64,000 nucleotides of DNA from Georgenia satyanarayanai (GTDB taxonomy: Bacteria > Actinomycetota > Actinomycetes > Actinomycetales > Actinomycetaceae), in the NCBI RefSeq assembly GCF_009193135.1, contig NZ_VUKC01000010.1:48202-112201 (forward strand). The letters run 5' to 3'. The notes under the pieces were generated by a model, which made no database searches, had not been told where the DNA came from, and saw nothing but the letters and a program-made list of their open reading frames with translations. Below are positions 28,576-37,800 of this stretch, in pieces. Every line of letters starts with the position of its first letter. Within the stretch, counting starts at the first letter, position 1. The position numbers and the translations under genes were made by a program.

Positions 28576-28647
28576 TCCGCCCTGGTGTAACGGCAGCACA
28601 CAGGCCTTTGGTGCCTTGAGGTCCGGGTTCGAATCCTGGGGGCGGAG
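28576..28647 (+). tRNA. tRNA-Gln (UUG)
   Basis: A 72-nt cloverleaf: acceptor TCCGCCC pairs with GGGCGGA (28640-28646), discriminator G28647. The anticodon loop CTTTGGT (28606-28612) has TTG at 28608-28610 with stem AGGC/GCCT. The T arm is CCGGG-TTCGAAT-CCTGG. CCA is not encoded. It sits just upstream of glmU, as in mycobacteria by recollection. Confidence 0.95.
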
Positions 28648-28654
28648 CCTCGCG

Positions 28655-28680
28655 GCCGCCCCGCGCGGACGGGGGGCGGC
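28655..28680 (+). terminator. hairpin after tRNA-Gln
   Basis: GCCGCCCC (28655-28662) pairs with GGGGCGGC (28673-28680). An 8-bp GC stem follows the tRNA by 7 bp and probably terminates or processes the tRNA transcript. Confidence 0.55.
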
Positions 28681-28704
28681 GGATCCGCGCGCCGTGCACC
28701 GGGA

Positions 28705-28710
28705 TAGAGT
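28705..28710 (+). promoter_or_regulatory. -10 box of glmU-prs
   Basis: TAGAGT lies about 60 bp before the glmU GTG, giving a leader of roughly 55 nt that ends in a GAGGGAG-like site. Confidence 0.5.
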
Positions 28711-28770
28711 GGTGAGCGCACGAAGCCCGGGGACAACCCCGAGCAGGACCCGACGAGGGAGCCGACACGC

Positions 28771-30372
28771 GTGAGTGCCCAGCCAGCCGCCGTCATCGTC
28801 CTTGCCGCAGGTGAGGGCACGAGAATGAAGTCCCGGACGCCGAAGGTCCTGCACCGCATCGCCGGCCGCAGCCTCCTCGGCTTCGCGCTCCGCGCCGGTG
28901 CCGAGCTCGACCCGCGGCGGCTCGCCGTCGTCGTGCGCCACGAGCGGGAGACCGTCGCCGCGCACGCCGAGGAGCAGCTGCCCGGTGTCGTCGTCGTCGA
29001 CCAGGACGCCGTGCCCGGGACCGGCCGCGCCGTCCAGTGCGCGCTCGGCGTCCTCGACGGTCTCGAGGAGGCCGGTGCGGCGCTCCTGTCGGGTGACACC
29101 GCGTCCGGTGGTGGACGGCTCGAGGGCCCCGTCGTCGTCACCGCCGGGGACGTCCCCCTCCTCGACTCCGCCACGCTCCAGCAGATGCTCACGGCGCACG
29201 AGGCGGACGGCAACGCCGTCACCGTCCTCAGCACCCGCCTGCCGGACCCCTACGGGTACGGGCGGGTCGTGCGCGACGAGAACGGCGACGTCGTCGCGAT
29301 CGTCGAGGAGCGCGACGCCACCGCCGCACAGCGCGAGATCGACGAGATCAACGCCTCCGTCTACGTCTTCGACGCCGAGGTGCTGCGCGACGCGCTCACC
29401 CGGGTGGACGACGCCAACGACCAGGGCGAGGTCTACCTCACCGACGTCGTCGCCCTCGCCCACGGCGACGGCAAGCGGGTGCGCGCGCTCGTCGTCGAGG
29501 ACGAGTGGCTCGTCTCCGGCGTCAACGACCGCGCGCAGCTCGCGGCGATCGGCACCGAGCTCAACCGCCGCATCGTCGGCGAGTGGATGCGGGCCGGCGT
29601 CACCGTCGTCGACCCCGCCACCACGTGGATCGACGTCGAGGTCCGCCTGGGCCGCGACGTCACCATCCACCCCGGCACCCAGCTGCACGGCGCCACGAGC
29701 GTCGACGACGGTGCGGAGATCGGCCCCGACACCACGCTGCGCGACGTCGTCGTCGGTGCCGAGGCCACGGTCGTGCGGACCCACGGCTTCAGCGCCACCA
29801 TCGGCCCGCGGGCCACCGTGGGGCCCTTCGCCTACCTGCGCCAGGACACGGTCCTGGGCGAGGGCGGCAAGATCGGTACCTTCGTCGAGACCAAGGACGC
29901 GCAGATCGGCGCCGGTTCCAAGGTCCCGCACCTGTCCTACGTGGGGGATGCGGAGATCGGGGAGGGCACGAACATCGGCGCCGCTTCCGTCTTCGTCAAC
30001 TACGACGGCGTCAAGAAGCACCGCTCCAAGGTCGGCAACGGGGCGCGCACCGGCTCCGACAACATGTTCGTCGCGCCGGTGACCGTCGGTGACGGCGCCT
30101 ACACCGGCGCCGGCACCGTCCTGCTCAAGGACGTCCCGCCCGGCGCACTGGCCGTCAACTCCATGACCCAGCGCAACATCGAGGGCTGGGTGCTGCGGCG
30201 CCGGCCCGGCACGCCCTCCGCGGAGGCCGCGAGCAAGGCGCTCGGGGCCGACGAGGAGCGGGAGCTGTCCCCCCAGGCACGGGCCGAGCTGGCCCGCGGC
30301 AACCACGGCGCGGCCGTCCCTCGCGACGGACACGCACCCTCCGACACGACCGGGAGCAGCACCGAGCGATGA
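28771..30372 (+). CDS. glmU: bifunctional UDP-N-acetylglucosamine pyrophosphorylase / glucosamine-1-phosphate N-acetyltransferase
   Basis: This 533-residue enzyme makes UDP-GlcNAc for peptidoglycan. The N-terminal uridylyltransferase motif is LAAGEGTRMKSRTPKVLHRI (residues 11-30). The C-terminal left-handed beta-helix with hexapeptide repeats begins near MRAGVTVVDPATTWIDVEV and ends GAYTGAGTVLLKDVPPGALA. A tail of about 70 residues past the helix is disordered-looking (rich in Ala, Glu, Ser), as in other actinobacterial GlmU. The GTG start follows GACGAGGGAG. The stop overlaps the prs ATG. Confidence 0.96.
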   Translation: MSAQPAAVIVLAAGEGTRMKSRTPKVLHRIAGRSLLGFALRAGAELDPRRLAVVVRHERETVAAHAEEQLPGVVVVDQDAVPGTGRAVQCALGVLDGLEEAGAALLSGDTASGGGRLEGPVVVTAGDVPLLDSATLQQMLTAHEADGNAVTVLSTRLPDPYGYGRVVRDENGDVVAIVEERDATAAQREIDEINASVYVFDAEVLRDALTRVDDANDQGEVYLTDVVALAHGDGKRVRALVVEDEWLVSGVNDRAQLAAIGTELNRRIVGEWMRAGVTVVDPATTWIDVEVRLGRDVTIHPGTQLHGATSVDDGAEIGPDTTLRDVVVGAEATVVRTHGFSATIGPRATVGPFAYLRQDTVLGEGGKIGTFVETKDAQIGAGSKVPHLSYVGDAEIGEGTNIGAASVFVNYDGVKKHRSKVGNGARTGSDNMFVAPVTVGDGAYTGAGTVLLKDVPPGALAVNSMTQRNIEGWVLRRRPGTPSAEAASKALGADEERELSPQARAELARGNHGAAVPRDGHAPSDTTGSSTER

Positions 30373-31349
30373 CAGGCATCACCTCACGCGGCGAGAAGCG
30401 ACTCGTCCTTGTGTCCGGACGGGCGCACCCGGCCCTGGCGAACGCGGTGGCGCGCGAGCTCGGTACCGAGCTCGTCCCCACCACCGCCTACGACTTCGCC
30501 AACGGTGAGATCTACGTCCGCTTCGAGGAGAGCGTTCGTGGCTCGGACGCCTTCGTGCTCCAGTCGCACACGGCGCCGATCAACCAGTGGCTCATGGAGC
30601 AGCTGCTCATGGTCGACGCGCTCAAGCGCGCCTCGGCCAAGCGCATCACGGTCATCGCGCCGTTCTACCCGTACGCCCGGCAGGACAAGAAGCACAAGGG
30701 CCGCGAGCCGATCTCCGCGCGCTTCATCGCCGACATGTTCAGGACCGCCGGCGCGGACCGCCTCATGTCGGTGGACCTCCACGCGGCCCAGGTGCAGGGC
30801 TTCTTCGACGGGCCCGTCGACCACCTGTGGGCGATGCCCATCCTCACCGACTACGTGCGCTCGCGGGTCGACACGAGCAACGTCACCGTCGTCTCCCCGG
30901 ACGCCGGACGCATCCGCGTGGCCGAGAAGTGGGCCGAGAAGCTCGGCGGTGGACCGCTCGCCTTCGTCCACAAGACCCGGGACATCACCCGGCCCAACCA
31001 GTCGGTGGCGAACCGGGTCGTCGGCGAGGTCGAGGGGCGCACCTGTGTGCTCGTCGACGACCTCATCGACACCGGCGGCACGATCGCCGAGGCCGTCAAG
31101 GTGGTCAAGCAGGCCGGGGCGCGGGACGTCATCGTCGCCGCCACCCACGGCGTGCTCTCCGACCCGGCCGCGCAGCGGCTGAGCGAGTGCGGCGCGCGGG
31201 AGGTCATCATCACCGACACCCTCCCGCTGGACGCGAGCAAGCACTTCCCCCAGCTCACGGTGCTGCCCATCGCCCCGCTCCTGGCGCGCGCCATCCGCGC
31301 CGTCTTCGACGACGGCTCGGTGACCAGCCTCTTCGACGGCAACGCGTAG
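30369..31349 (+). CDS. prs: ribose-phosphate pyrophosphokinase
   Basis: This 326-residue enzyme makes PRPP from ribose-5-phosphate and ATP for nucleotide, His and Trp synthesis. Visible class I features: RFEESVRGSDAFVLQS (flag-type loop), FYPYARQDKKHKGREPISA (ATP loop), DLHAAQVQGFF (divalent metal), VVSPDAGRIRVAEKWAEKL and the PRPP loop CVLVDDLIDTGGTIAEAV. It is coupled to glmU by an ATGA overlap; the glmU-prs pair is conserved in Actinobacteria. The stop is TAG. Confidence 0.96.
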   Translation: MTGITSRGEKRLVLVSGRAHPALANAVARELGTELVPTTAYDFANGEIYVRFEESVRGSDAFVLQSHTAPINQWLMEQLLMVDALKRASAKRITVIAPFYPYARQDKKHKGREPISARFIADMFRTAGADRLMSVDLHAAQVQGFFDGPVDHLWAMPILTDYVRSRVDTSNVTVVSPDAGRIRVAEKWAEKLGGGPLAFVHKTRDITRPNQSVANRVVGEVEGRTCVLVDDLIDTGGTIAEAVKVVKQAGARDVIVAATHGVLSDPAAQRLSECGAREVIITDTLPLDASKHFPQLTVLPIAPLLARAIRAVFDDGSVTSLFDGNA

Positions 31350-31428
31350 GGTTTCCGGCGTCCCCAGCCCGCCCGGACCATTTCCGAGAGACCGCCGCCC
31401 GTCGAAGGGTTGCCGTCCTCCTCCGATC

Positions 31429-31494
31429 GAGCGCACGCGAAAGTGACGGCCGCGGGTCTCGCGACACCCGCGGCCGTCACTTTCGCCTGCGCTC
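31429..31494 (+). terminator. long inverted repeat after prs
   Basis: A perfect 21-bp core stem (31437-31457 with 31466-31486, 8-nt loop) extends outward to about 29 bp with a single mismatch (GAGCGCA at 31429, TGCGCTC at 31488). There is no T-tract. A related single arm recurs at 32580-32614, on the other side of the next gene. Confidence 0.8.
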
Positions 31495-31633
31495 GCGGGT
31501 GGGGAGGGCCTGCGGTCGCTGGCCGGGGGCGACGACCGACCGGGGTGATCCACAGCGACGGAGAGTGACCAGGGCTCCACAGGACCGCGCCCCCTCCGCG
31601 TCGGGTGGGTGGGAGGTGCCCGACTCTGGCTCG

Positions 31634-32551
31634 ATGAACCAGCCGCCTCCCACTCTGATCCGAACGCGCCAGGCTGTCTCGCGAGGTGTCGACCCCAGGA
31701 GGAACGCCTCCCAGTACGTCAAGGTCCGGCACGGGACCTATCTGCCACGTACGGAGTGGGAAGCCGCCGGGAAGGAACGTCGGTACGAGCTCTACGTCCG
31801 GGCGACTGTCGAGTCCCTGAAGGTCTCGGCGCCCCTGGCCCGCGAGTCTGCAGCGGTCCTGCTCGGGCTTCCCATCGTCGGTGGGTGGCCGACGGTCACC
31901 CATGTCGTCGAGGAGGCGGGGTCCGGAGGTCGTGGCAGCGCCCACGTGGCGCGCCACGGGACGCGGTACGTGCCCGAGGTCATCCTCGTCGACGGCATCG
32001 CCGTGACATCGGCACCGCGCACCGTCGTGGACCTGGCACGGGTGCGGAGCTTCGCCTCCGGACTGGCGAGCGCCGATCACGCTGTGAGGCACGGCCTCGT
32101 GACGCCCGCGGAGCTTGAGGCCGAGGTTGAGCGGCTCGCCGGGACACGGGGCATCCAGCGTGCCCGTGCTGTCGTCGAGCACGCGGACGGACGCGCAGAG
32201 TCCGTCGGTGAGTCACTGAGCCGCGCGCAGATGATCACCTTGGCGGTGCCCCTACCGGTGCTGCAGGAGGAGTTCTTCGACGAGAACGGCTTCATCGGAC
32301 GGACCGACTTCTGGTGGCCGGAGCTCGGCCTCTGCGGAGAGTTCGACGGCTTCGTGAAGTTCGGACGCGAGCTTCTGGGCTCCGACGAGGATGCGCGCGA
32401 AGCCCTCTGGAAGGAGAAGCAGCGCGAGGACCGGTTGCGCCGGGCGGGGAACGACATGGCGCGCTGGACCTGGGACGAGGCCTATCGCCTCGAGACGTTC
32501 GCGCGCCTGATGGCATGCGTCGGCCTCGTCCCGGGCAGCGACCGCAGGTGA
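31634..32551 (+). CDS. AbiEi/DUF559-like protein (predicted nuclease-fold C-terminus)
   Basis: This 305-residue protein belongs to a type common and often multi-copy in Actinobacteria. The N-terminal third (TRQAVSRGVDPRRNASQYVK, then VRHGTYLPRTEWEAAGKERR) resembles the winged-helix AbiEi antitoxin-like domain. The C-terminus (FIGRTDFWWPELGLCGEFDG ... EKQREDRLRRAGNDMARWTW) resembles the DUF559/Vsr-like endonuclease fold, with Asp/Glu residues in the right places. Third-codon positions are noticeably less GC-rich than in neighbours, it interrupts a conserved block, and related inverted-repeat arms flank it. Transfer is likely. No toxin partner is adjacent. Confidence 0.75.
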   Translation: MNQPPPTLIRTRQAVSRGVDPRRNASQYVKVRHGTYLPRTEWEAAGKERRYELYVRATVESLKVSAPLARESAAVLLGLPIVGGWPTVTHVVEEAGSGGRGSAHVARHGTRYVPEVILVDGIAVTSAPRTVVDLARVRSFASGLASADHAVRHGLVTPAELEAEVERLAGTRGIQRARAVVEHADGRAESVGESLSRAQMITLAVPLPVLQEEFFDENGFIGRTDFWWPELGLCGEFDGFVKFGRELLGSDEDAREALWKEKQREDRLRRAGNDMARWTWDEAYRLETFARLMACVGLVPGSDRR

Positions 32552-32579
32552 AGCCGCCGAGCGCGCCGGCCGTGCGGGT

Positions 32580-32614
32580 AGCGGTCGTCACGTTCACCTG
32601 CGCTCGATCGGGTG
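32580..32614. repeat. solitary copy of the prs-terminator arm
   Basis: GCGGTCGTCACGTTCACCTG continuing to GGGTGG at 32614 is closely similar to 31469-31501 (GCGGCCGTCACTTTCGCCTG ... GGGTGG) and to the reverse complement of 31424-31455. It lies downstream of the AbiEi/DUF559-like gene, so that gene is bracketed by related sequence. Confidence 0.6.
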
Positions 32615-32760
32615 GTTGTGCGTCGGGTATCATTCACAGGTTGCCTCGGCGAGGGAGTTCGGACACCGGCTCCGTGATCGACGCGGTGGCGCCTCCGGGT
32701 GCCGCGTGTCCTCCCGCGCCCAGGTGCTGCCGCCGTCCGACGCCAGACATGGAGACCCTC

Positions 32761-33381
32761 GTGGCCGACAACCAGACCCTCACCGCAACGACCCGCACCG
32801 AGTTCGGCAAGGGCGCCGCCCGCCGCACGCGCCGCGCGAACCTCATCCCGGCCGTCCTCTACGGGCACGGCGAGGCCCCCCAGCACCTCGCGCTCGAGTC
32901 CCACGCGACCTTCCTCGCGCTCAAGGACAACCCGAACGCGCTGCTCACCCTCGTCATCGACGGCAAGGAGCAGACCGCCCTCGCCAAGGACATCCAGCGC
33001 GACCCGGTCCGCCGCACCATCGACCACGTCGATCTCGTCATCGTCCGCAAGGGCGAGAAGGTCACCGTCGAGGTCCCGGTCCACGTCGTCGGTGAGTCGG
33101 CCCCGGGCACGATCCACCAGGTCGAGCTGCAGCACCTCACGGTGACCGTCCCCGCGACGAGCATCCCCGAGGTCGTCGAGGTCTCCATCGAGGGCCTCGA
33201 GGACGGTGCGATCCTCCGCGTCAGCGACATCCCGCGCCCCGAGGGCGCGACGATCGACGTCGACCCCGAGCACGAGGTCGTCATCGTCTCCACGCCGCGG
33301 GTGTCGGCCGACGACCTCGCCGCCGACGAGGCGTCCGCCGAGGCCGGCGCCTCCGCCGGCGCGGACTCCACCGAGGACTGA
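32761..33381 (+). CDS. rplY: 50S ribosomal protein L25/general stress protein Ctc
   Basis: This 206-residue two-domain L25 (TL5/Ctc type) binds 5S rRNA. The N-terminal domain has TRTEFGKGAARRTRRANLIP and VLYGHGEAPQHLAL; the middle has KDIQRDPVRRTIDHVDLVIV; the C-terminal beta domain runs to HEVVIVSTPRVSADDL and an acidic Ala/Glu/Ser tail. The GTG at 32761 is preferred over an in-frame ATG at 32749, because GGAGA at 32751-32755 is then a well-placed ribosome site. It is followed by pth after a strong hairpin. The rplY-pth order is conserved. Confidence 0.95.
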   Translation: MADNQTLTATTRTEFGKGAARRTRRANLIPAVLYGHGEAPQHLALESHATFLALKDNPNALLTLVIDGKEQTALAKDIQRDPVRRTIDHVDLVIVRKGEKVTVEVPVHVVGESAPGTIHQVELQHLTVTVPATSIPEVVEVSIEGLEDGAILRVSDIPRPEGATIDVDPEHEVVIVSTPRVSADDLAADEASAEAGASAGADSTED

Positions 33382-33387
33382 TGCGCT

Positions 33388-33423
33388 GAGCCCACGTCAC
33401 GCCCCCGGGCGTGACGTGGGCTC
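33388..33423 (+). terminator. hairpin between rplY and pth
   Basis: GAGCCCACGTCACGCC (33388-33403) pairs perfectly with GGCGTGACGTGGGCTC (33408-33423), a 16-bp stem with a 4-nt loop. The pth start is 21 bp further on, so this may be an attenuator or processing site within the rplY-pth transcript. Confidence 0.75.
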
Positions 33424-33443
33424 ACGTCTGTGCAGGGAGAGAC

Positions 33444-34037
33444 ATGAACGACACCTGGCTCGTCGCCGGGCTCGGCAACCCCGGCCCGAAGTACGCGGGC
33501 AACCGGCACAACGTCGGGCGGATGGTCATCGACGTCCTCGCGCGCCGCGCCGGCAGCTCGCTCACCACCCACAAGGCGCGCGCGCACGTCGCCGACGCGC
33601 GCCTCGGCGTGCTGCCCGGCGGCGCGCCCGGCCCGCGGGTGGTCCTCGCGATCCCCGGCACCTACATGAACGTCTCCGGCGAGCCGGTCAGCGCTCTGCT
33701 GCGCTTCTACGACATCCCCCCGGAGCGGCTCCTCGTCGTCCACGACGAGCTCGACCTGCCCCCGAGCACCCTGCGCCTCAAGCGCGGCGGCGGCGAGGGT
33801 GGTCACAACGGACTGCGCTCCATCTCCGCCTCGACCGGCACCAAGGACTACGTGCGCCTGCGTGTGGGCATCGGGCGCCCGCCGGGCCGGATGGACGCCG
33901 CGGACTTCGTCCTGCGCGACTTCTCCCCGGCCGAGCGGCCCGAGCTGCTCGTCACCCTGGAGGAGGCGGCCGACGCCGTCGAGCAGGTCGTCACCGAGGG
34001 GCTGGAGAAGGCGCAGCTGCGCCTCCACACGGCCTGA
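33444..34037 (+). CDS. pth: peptidyl-tRNA hydrolase
   Basis: This 197-residue enzyme recycles peptidyl-tRNA dropped from ribosomes. Motifs: [19 protein letters not shown] (Asn12 and catalytic His22), [33 protein letters not shown] (catalytic Asp) and [20 protein letters not shown]. The ATG at 33444 follows CAGGGAGAG. Length is normal. It converges with the Sua5/YciO gene, the two stops being separated by only 3 bp. Confidence 0.95.
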   Translation: MNDTWLVAGLGNPGPKYAGNRHNVGRMVIDVLARRAGSSLTTHKARAHVADARLGVLPGGAPGPRVVLAIPGTYMNVSGEPVSALLRFYDIPPERLLVVHDELDLPPSTLRLKRGGGEGGHNGLRSISASTGTKDYVRLRVGIGRPPGRMDAADFVLRDFSPAERPELLVTLEEAADAVEQVVTEGLEKAQLRLHTA

Positions 34038-34040
34038 GGC

Positions 34041-34661
34041 TCACTCGAACCGGGACGTGTCACCCGCCCCGGCACGCGCGACCTCGGGAGTGCCGCTCGT
34101 GAGGTCGACGACGGTCGTCGGCTCGACCGACGTCACCGGCGCGTCGACGACGACGTCGACGAGGTGCCCGAGCTCGTCGTTGACGACCCACCCCTCCGCC
34201 ATCGTCTCCTGGCTGCCCGGCATGATGAGCGAGGACGTGAGCATCGGCTCCCCGAGCTCGTGCAGGATCGCGAGGGCCACCCGGTGGTCGGGCACACGGA
34301 CCCCGACGGTGAGCTTCTTCGGCTGGAGCATCATCCGCGGCACCTCCTTCGTCGCCTTGACGATGAACGTGTAGGGCCCGGGCGTCAGCGACTTCACCAG
34401 CCGGAAGCCCGCGTTGTCGAGGATGACGAACGTGCCCGCCTGCGCGAGGGTCGCGCACATGAGCGTGAAGTGGTGCTTGTCGTCCAGCCGCCGGATCGTG
34501 CGGATCCGGTCGAGGGCCTCCTTGCTGCCCAGCCGGGCGCCGAGCGCGTACCCGGAGTCGGTCGGGTAGGCGATGAGACCCCCGTCCCGCAGCACCTCGG
34601 TGACCTGCGCGAGGCGGCGTGGCTGGGGGTCCTGGGGGTGGAGCTCGACGTAGCGCGCCAT
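34041..34661 (-). CDS. L-threonylcarbamoyladenylate synthase family protein (Sua5/YciO/YrdC)
   Basis: This 206-residue YrdC-fold protein has LRDGGLIAYPTDSGYALGAR (substrate pocket), RIRTIRRLDDKHHFTLMCAT (KxR-type basic motif region) and SLTPGPYTFIVKATKEVPRM (the TPGP motif). The SGYALG variant and overall length resemble YciO more than the tRNA-modifying TsaC, which usually reads TVYGLG and lies near prmC. Participation in the t6A pathway is therefore uncertain. A CACACT box 6 bp before the ATG suggests a leaderless message. It is an insertion relative to the pth-mfd order. Confidence 0.85.
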   Translation of the reverse strand: MARYVELHPQDPQPRRLAQVTEVLRDGGLIAYPTDSGYALGARLGSKEALDRIRTIRRLDDKHHFTLMCATLAQAGTFVILDNAGFRLVKSLTPGPYTFIVKATKEVPRMMLQPKKLTVGVRVPDHRVALAILHELGEPMLTSSLIMPGSQETMAEGWVVNDELGHLVDVVVDAPVTSVEPTTVVDLTSGTPEVARAGAGDTSRFE

Positions 34662-34667
34662 CGGCCC

Positions 34668-34673
34668 AGTGTG
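34668..34673 (-). promoter_or_regulatory. -10-like box of the Sua5/YciO gene (leaderless)
   Basis: CACACT on the minus strand is followed by 6 bp and the ATG at 34661, the same arrangement as at rsmI. Confidence 0.4.
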
Positions 34674-34739
34674 CCAAAGGTCGCCGCGGGCGGCAGCGGG
34701 ACGGCACGCCCTCGCCGGGAGATGAGCCGCGAGTCGCCG

Positions 34740-34745
34740 TAGGAT
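34740..34745 (+). promoter_or_regulatory. -10 box of mfd
   Basis: TAGGAT lies about 65 bp before the mfd ATG. The leader carries GAAGGA at 34801-34806 as ribosome site. Confidence 0.5.
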
Positions 34746-34809
34746 CGGGGGGTTCCCCCGCCCCTGTCCAGGACGCGGGGCGCCTGTGCTGCCCACCCGC
34801 GAAGGACCC

Positions 34810-37800
34810 ATGCGACTCACCGGACTCATCCCTCCGCTCCTCGCCGACCCCGCCTTCGCCCAGACGGTCGCCGCGGCCGCGCAGGGTGGCCAGCGGACCG
34901 TGAGCATCCCGCTCGGCGTGCGTGCCGCCCTCGTCTCCGCGATCACCGAGCGTGAGGGGCGGACGGACAGGCCGATCGTCGTCGTCACCGCCACCGGCCG
35001 TGAGGCCGACGACGCCGCGGCCGCCGTCCGCAACTTCCTTCCCGCCGACGACGTCGCGGTGCTGCCCTCGTGGGAGACGCTCCCGCACGAGCGGCTCTCC
35101 CCGCGCAGCGACACCGTCGCCCGACGCATCGCGGTCTTCCGCCGCCTGGCCCACCCAGGCTCCGGGCGGACGGGTCCGATCCGCGTCCTCGTCATGCCGG
35201 TGCGGGCGCTGCTCCAGCCGGTCATCACGGGCCTGGGCGAGCTCGAGCCGGTCGAGCTCGAGGTCGGTGACGAGCGCCCCCTCGAGGAGGTGGCCGCCGG
35301 GCTGTCCGCGGCCGCCTACTCGCGCGTCGACATGGTCGAGTCGCGCGGCCAGTTCGCCGTCCGCGGCGGCATCCTCGACGTCTTCCCGCCCGCCGAGGAC
35401 CACCCGATGCGTGTCGAGTTCTGGGGTGACACCGTCGAGGAGATCCGCTGGTTCTCCGTCGGGGACCAGCGCAGCCTCGACGTCGCCGACCACGGCCTGT
35501 GGGCGCCCCCGGCCCGCGAGATGCTCCTCACCGGCGCCGTCCGCGCGCGCGCCAAGGCGCTCGTCGCCGAGATGCCCGGCGCCGCGGACATGCTCGAGCG
35601 GCTGAGCGAGGGCATCGCCGTCGAGGGCATGGAGTCCCTCGCCCCGCTCCTCGTCGACGGTCTCCAGCCCGTCCTCGACCTCGTGCCCGACGACGCGCTC
35701 GTCCTCATGTCCGAGCCCGAGCGCATCCGCCGTCGCGCCCACGACCTCGTCGCGACCACCGAGGAGTTCCTCGCCGCCGCCTGGGCCTCCGCCGCGGCGG
35801 GCGGCACGACGCCGGTCGAGCTGCGCAGCGCCTCCTTCGCGACGCTCGAGGACACCCACGACCTCGCCCGCGGGCGCGGGCTGGGCTGGTGGGACCTCAC
35901 CAGCCTCTCCGCCGAGATGCCCGACGCCCCCGACGACGACGGCGCAGCGGAGGACACCGCCGCCGTCGCCGCCCGCGACGTCGAGCCCTACCGCGGCGAC
36001 CTCCCGCGTGCCCTGGCGGACCTGCGCGCCCTCACCCAGGACGGGTGGCGACTGCTCGTCACCACCCAGGGCCCGGGCCCGGCGCGCCGCATGGTCGAGC
36101 AGCTCGCCGACGCCGACGTGCCGGCCCGGCAGGTGGAGGACGTCGTCGAGGAGCCGCCCGCCTCCGTCGTCCTCGTGACGACGGCGGCCGTCCCGCGCGG
36201 TTTCGTCGCTCCCGGGCTGCGGCTCGCGGTCGTCACCGAGTCCGACCTCACCGGCCGGGCGGGGACCTCGACCCGCGACATGCGCAAGATGCCCTCGCGG
36301 CGGCGCGGCGTCGTCGACCCCCTCGCTCTGCGGCCCGGCGACTACGTCGTCCACGAGCAGCACGGTGTCGGGCGGTTCATCGAGCTCATCCAGCGCACCG
36401 TGGGCCGCGGCAAGGACGCGACCACCCGCGAGTACCTCGTCATCGAGTACGCCTCCTCCAAGCGCGGCCAGCCCGGGGACCGGCTCTTCGTGCCCACCGA
36501 CTCCCTGGACCAGGTGACGAAGTACTCCGGCGGGGAGGCCCCGAGCGTCAACAAGATGGGCGGCGGGGACTGGGCGAAGACCAAGAGCCGTGCCCGCAAG
36601 GCCGTCCGCGAGATCGCCGCCGAGCTCATCCGCCTCTACGCCGCACGCGCCTCGACCAAGGGCCACGCCTTCGGCCCCGACACCCCGTGGCAGCGCGAGC
36701 TCGAGGACGCCTTCCCCTACGTCGAGACGCCCGACCAGCTCGTGACCATCGACGAGGTGAAGAGGGACATGGAGCGGCAGATGCCCATGGACCGGCTCCT
36801 GTCCGGTGACGTCGGCTACGGCAAGACCGAGATCGCCGTCCGCGCGGCCTTCAAGGCCGTCCAGGACGGCAAGCAGGTGGCCGTGCTCGTCCCCACGACC
36901 CTGCTCGTCCAGCAGCACTTCGACACCTTCTCCGAGCGGTACGCCGGCTTCCCGGTCGAGGTGCGCGCCCTGTCCCGCTTCCAGACCGCCTCCGAGGCGG
37001 CCGAGACCCGCGAGGGCCTGAGCTCGGGCAAGGTCGACGTCGTCATCGGCACCCACCGCCTCCTCACCGGCGAGATCCGCTTCAAGGACCTCGGCCTGGT
37101 GGTCATCGACGAGGAGCAGCGCTTCGGCGTCGAGCACAAGGAGACGCTCAAGCAGCTGCGCACCGACGTCGACGTGCTCGCGATGAGCGCGACGCCGATC
37201 CCGCGCACCCTGGAGATGGCGATCACCGGCATCCGGGAGATGTCGACGCTCGCGACCCCGCCGGAGGAACGGCACCCGATCCTCACCTACGTCGGGCCCT
37301 ACGAGGAGAAGCAGGTGGCCGCCGCCATCCGGCGCGAGATGCTGCGTGAGGGGCAGGTCTTCTTCGTCCACAACCGGGTCTCCTCGATCCAGCGGGCCGC
37401 CTCGCGCATCTCCGAGCTCGTGCCGGAGGCCCGGGTGGCCGTCGCCCACGGGCAGATGGGCGAGCACCAGCTGGAGAAGGTCATCCAGGACTTCTGGAAC
37501 AAGGAGTTCGACGTCCTCGTCTGCACGACGATCGTCGAGACCGGCCTGGACATCTCCAACGCCAACACCCTCCTCGTCGACCGCGCCGACACCTTCGGCC
37601 TGTCCCAGCTCCACCAGCTGCGCGGGCGGGTGGGCCGCGGCCGTGACCGTGCCTACGCCTACTTCCTCTACCCGCCGGAGAAGCCGCTCACCGAGACGGC
37701 GCACGACCGCCTCGCGACCATCGCCTCGCACACCGAGCTGGGTGCCGGTATCCAGGTGGCGATGAAGGACCTCGAGATCCGCGGGGCGGGCAACCTGCTC

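Noticed and set aside
31634..32551. A complete type IV toxin-antitoxin pair
   Set aside because: The N-terminus resembles AbiEi, but no AbiEii-like nucleotidyltransferase gene lies on either side.
32749..32760. ATG at 32749 as the rplY start
   Set aside because: The GGAGA just inside that reading is ideally placed for the GTG at 32761, and the shorter N-terminus matches other L25/Ctc proteins.
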